Shown: one piece after another, positions 6,516 to 8,550 of the stretch
Layout of the letters: every line of letters starts with the position of its first letter
Position numbering within the stretch: position 1 is the stretch's first letter
NCBI GenBank assembly: GCA_002705485.1
Contig: PAGT01000026.1
Span: 17,049-25,598, forward strand
Length of the DNA: 8,550 nt
From: Flavobacteriales bacterium
GTDB lineage: Bacteria; Bacteroidota; Bacteroidia; Flavobacteriales; Flavobacteriaceae
Reading direction: 5' to 3'
The notes under the pieces: model-generated
Told to the model about the DNA's origin: nothing
Databases searched by the model: none
What the model saw: the letters and a program-made list of their open reading frames with translations, nothing else
Translations under genes and position numbers: made by a program

Positions 6516-7940
6516 TTAAACTGTAAATTTCTTCGACAAGTCTTCGACGTATTTTCTGAACTGTTTGTCAGTAAATGATAAATTATCTACTGTTTTACAA
6601 GCATGCAAAACGGTTGCATGATCTCTATGACCAATCTGAGAACCAATGCTTGCAAGGGATGCTTTAGTATACTTCTTTGCAAAAAACATGGCAAGTTGTC
6701 TTGCTTGAACAATGTGCCTTTTTCTTGTTTTAGATTGGAGAGTCGATACATCCATTTGAAAATACTCTGAAACAATTTTCTGAATGTAGTCAATTGATAC
6801 TTCTCTTTTGGTATTTTTAACAAACTTATCAACGACACTTTTCGCAAGTTCAATTGTTATTTCTTTTTTGTTAAAGGAAGATTGAGCTATTAGTGAAATT
6901 ATTGCTCCTTCCAACTCTCTAATGTTGGTTTTGATATTTTTTGCAACATAATCAATGATTTCTTCGGAAATAGATACACCATCCCTAAATAATTTATTTT
7001 TTAGAATGGAAACTCTGGTTTCGAAACTAGGCTGTTGTAATTCTGCAGAAAGCCCCCACTTAAATCTTGATAAAAGTCGTTGTTCAATGTCTTGCATATC
7101 AACGGGTGCTTTGTCGGAGCTTAAAACAACTTGTTTACCATTTTGATGTAAATGATTGAAAATATGGAAAAATACATCTTGGGTACCAGTTTTACCAGAC
7201 AAGAATTGAACATCATCAATAATTAAAACGTCAATAATTTGATAAAAATGTATAAAATCATTTCTACTATTTTTTTTAACTGAATCTATGTATTGTTGAG
7301 TAAACTTTTCTGCTGATATGTATAAAACTGTTTTTTCAGGAAACTTTTCTTTAACATTTACACCAATTGCATGTAAAAGGTGGGTTTTTCCAAGTCCAAC
7401 TCCTCCAAAGATTAAAAGAGGATTGAAAGAGGTTCCTCCAGGCTTATTAGAAACTGCAAATCCAGCTGATCTGGCTAGTCTATTAGCATCTCCCTCTAGA
7501 AAATTATCAAAATTATAATTAGCATTAAGTTGAGATTCAATTTTCAAATTCTTTATACCAGGAATTACGAAAGGATTCCTTAATTGTGTACTTAAGCTGC
7601 TTAGTGGTAAATCTACCTTTTGAGAGGGTATATTACCCTTATATTGGCTTGGAATTTTTTCTGTAAATGGTTTAAGGTTCCCAAATGTATTTTCCATTTT
7701 TATAATGTAAACAAGTCGAGCATCCTCTCCAAGTTCTCTAGTTAATGCTAGTTTTAATAATTTAACGTAATGTTCTTCAAGCCATTCATAGAAAAACTTG
7801 CTGGGAACCTGAATATTTAAAACACAATCTTCTAGTTTGATTGGTTTTATAGGTTCAAACCATGTTTTATATGCTTGAAGCTGTATGTTGTCCTTGACAA
7901 ATTTTAAACAATTACACCATACAGATTCAGCTGTTGACAT
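6516..7940 (-). CDS. dnaA: Chromosomal replication initiator protein DnaA
   Basis: AAA+ initiator that binds DnaA boxes at oriC, melts the origin and helps load DnaB. The 474-residue protein has all four domains: domain I about 1-85 (VWCNCLKFVKDNIQLQAYKTWFEP start), a short variable domain II, the AAA+ core at about 140-350 and the DNA-binding domain at about 375-474. Walker A is GGVGLGKT at 179-186 and Walker B LIIDDVQF at 239-246. RLLSRFKWGL at 288-297 holds the arginine-finger region, and RELEGA at 341-346 the sensor II arginine. The signature SLASIGSQIGHRDHATVLHA (about 428-447) is the helix-turn-helix that reads the box. The ATG at 7938-7940 begins a typical N-terminus. The RsmI-like gene follows 15 bases after its stop, suggesting co-transcription. 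Confidence 0.98.
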   Translation of the reverse strand: MSTAESVWCNCLKFVKDNIQLQAYKTWFEPIKPIKLEDCVLNIQVPSKFFYEWLEEHYVKLLKLALTRELGEDARLVYIIKMENTFGNLKPFTEKIPSQYKGNIPSQKVDLPLSSLSTQLRNPFVIPGIKNLKIESQLNANYNFDNFLEGDANRLARSAGFAVSNKPGGTSFNPLLIFGGVGLGKTHLLHAIGVNVKEKFPEKTVLYISAEKFTQQYIDSVKKNSRNDFIHFYQIIDVLIIDDVQFLSGKTGTQDVFFHIFNHLHQNGKQVVLSSDKAPVDMQDIEQRLLSRFKWGLSAELQQPSFETRVSILKNKLFRDGVSISEEIIDYVAKNIKTNIRELEGAIISLIAQSSFNKKEITIELAKSVVDKFVKNTKREVSIDYIQKIVSEYFQMDVSTLQSKTRKRHIVQARQLAMFFAKKYTKASLASIGSQIGHRDHATVLHACKTVDNLSFTDKQFRKYVEDLSKKFTV

Positions 7941-7966
7941 TAAAAAAAAATATTTTTGGTTTTTAT

Positions 7967-7987
7967 TTGTTCAACAAAGTCGAACAA
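7967..7987. repeat. Inverted repeat upstream of dnaA
   Basis: TTGTTC and GAACAA form perfect 6-bp arms around a 9-base spacer, about 27 bases upstream of the dnaA ATG. Read toward dnaA the same bases also form two head-to-tail copies ten bases apart (TTGTTCGAC then TTGTTGAAC, 7 of 9 identical). One-helical-turn spacing and palindromy resemble a protein-binding site, for example for dnaA control, but the arms are short and the assignment is inferred. Confidence 0.35.
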
Positions 7988-8002
7988 CTTTATTGATTAA
8001 TA

Positions 8003-8024
8003 ATATGTAACAAATATGTACAAA
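8003..8024. repeat. Tandem 11-bp near-repeat upstream of dnaA
   Basis: ATATGTAACAA is followed directly by ATATGTACAAA; the units share the first eight bases, and the second lacks one A in the run. On the dnaA strand the units read TTTGTACATAT and TTGTTACATAT. The period of 11 bases puts the copies on the same face of the helix. They do not match the standard DnaA box. Being low in complexity they may be chance. Confidence 0.35.
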
Positions 8025-8096
8025 TTTTTATTAAAAAAAAATCATTTTGCTATTGAATTTTAATTTTTTTTTTCTCATATTATAGTTAACAGATTT

Positions 8097-8519
8097 TTGA
8101 TAATTTTTAAGTATTTAAAATTGAAAAATCAGATCAAATTTAGGGTTAGATATAGCGAAACTGATCAAATGTCTTTTGTTTATCACGCAAACTATGTCAA
8201 ATACTTTGAAATGGGTAGAATCTCATGGTTAAGAAATTTGGGATTTTCGTACAAAGAAATGGAAGAACAAGGTATTCTTCTTCCAGTAATTGAATTAAAA
8301 ATTAATTTCAGACAATCAGCTAGATTTGATGATGAGTTGACTCTTTTAACTAAACTTATTAAAAAACCATCTTACACAATTGAATTTAAATATGAAATTT
8401 TTAAAAAAGAAGAAATCATAACTTTTGGGTATACAAAATTAATTTTTATAAAATCCTCCAATAATAAACCCATAAGATGTCCATTAAATATCTTAGAAGC
8501 AATTAATTTGGAACCATAA
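8097..8519 (+). CDS. Acyl-CoA thioesterase, hotdog fold (YbgC / 4-hydroxybenzoyl-CoA thioesterase family)
   Basis: Predicted to hydrolyse acyl-CoA thioesters in the cytoplasm; the natural substrate is unknown. The family signature RVRYSETDQMSFVYHANYVKYFEMGR covers residues 17-42 of the longest form, with the Asp of SETDQM as expected catalytic acid. It is followed by LRNLGFSYKEMEEQGILLPV and the strand segments KINFRQSARFDDELTLLTKL and YTIEFKYEIFK. The length of 132-140 residues fits the family. No in-frame ATG precedes the signature (the first is inside it, at 8169), so the start must be a non-ATG codon: TTG at 8097 (140 residues) or TTG at 8121 (132 residues). The second gives an N-terminus MKNQIKFRVRYSETD that looks more like relatives. 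It is divergent from dnaA. Confidence 0.9.
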   Translation: MIIFKYLKLKNQIKFRVRYSETDQMSFVYHANYVKYFEMGRISWLRNLGFSYKEMEEQGILLPVIELKINFRQSARFDDELTLLTKLIKKPSYTIEFKYEIFKKEEIITFGYTKLIFIKSSNNKPIRCPLNILEAINLEP

Positions 8520-8550
8520 TTTTTAGTAAATCAGAACCAACATTATATTG

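Larger units (their letters stand above)
7941..8096. promoter_or_regulatory. Divergent dnaA / thioesterase upstream region, AT-rich with short repeats
   Basis: This 156-base region lies between two divergent genes and must serve dnaA expression; it could also be part of an origin, although I find no TTATCCACA-type DnaA box in either orientation. It holds A-tracts (7942-7950, 8033-8041), a T-tract (8064-8073), an inverted repeat and a tandem near-repeat (listed separately). No exact TAnnTTTG element is seen for either gene; minus-strand TTTG-ending candidates lack TA at the right spacing. Promoter function follows from layout; origin function is speculative. Confidence 0.45.

Noticed and set aside
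6587..6853. 88-codon minus-strand frame and several plus-strand frames over dnaA, degP, mltG and the methyltransferase
   Set aside because: All fall inside genes with complete family motifs in another frame, and none has recognisable motifs.
7941..8096. Classical oriC with DnaA boxes
   Set aside because: I found no TTATCCACA or close variant in either orientation, so an origin call is not supported.
1..8550. CRISPR arrays, insertion sequences, tRNA or rRNA genes, defence or toxin-antitoxin modules
   Set aside because: No repeat-spacer pattern, terminal inverted repeats with a transposase, cloverleaf or rRNA-like stretch is visible; almost all sequence is accounted for by housekeeping genes.

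Overview
The window is an ordinary, very AT-rich and tightly packed stretch of bacterial chromosome, probably from a member of the Bacteroidota and most likely a small-genome (perhaps marine) flavobacterium. The clues are the AT bias, the near absence of Shine-Dalgarno sequences, one good match to the Bacteroidota -7 promoter element TAnnTTTG, and a gene neighbourhood (thioesterase / dnaA / SAM methyltransferase / lysozyme-like protein / mltG / dapF / HtrA protease / trmD / rplS / icd) that I recall from flavobacterial genomes. The taxonomic call is inference, since there is no rRNA marker.

Layout. From 1 to 3209 a leftward cluster reads degP-trmD-rplS-icd: an envelope HtrA-type protease, the tRNA m1G37 methyltransferase, ribosomal protein bL19 and a eukaryotic-type NADP isocitrate dehydrogenase cut by the left edge. 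trmD starts 2 bases after degP ends and icd starts 13 bases after rplS ends. The only sizeable gap (108 bases, before rplS) contains a perfect 10-bp stem that could be an rplS leader. A 100-base divergent region (3210-3309) separates this cluster from the rightward cell-wall group: dapF (meso-diaminopimelate synthesis) and mltG (glycan-chain cleavage) with no base between them, then a lysozyme-like secreted or anchored protein. The last gene appears to have its own promoter, next to a 25-bp near-perfect palindrome.

From 5796 to 7940 genes run leftward again: dnaA, followed 15 bases later by a tetrapyrrole-methylase-fold SAM methyltransferase (RsmI-like) that starts with GTG and overlaps the lysozyme-like gene tail-to-tail. 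A 156-base AT-rich region upstream of dnaA carries short direct and inverted repeats. It separates dnaA from a rightward hotdog-fold acyl-CoA thioesterase with no usable ATG.

I found no mobile element, CRISPR array, tRNA, rRNA, defence cassette or broken gene. The core genes keep their catalytic residues. I see no convincing new multi-gene system. The items worth a second look are regulatory (the palindrome with promoter at 5137-5179, the rplS leader stem, the dnaA upstream repeats), the poorly characterised lysozyme-like and RsmI-like proteins, and the compact gene order.
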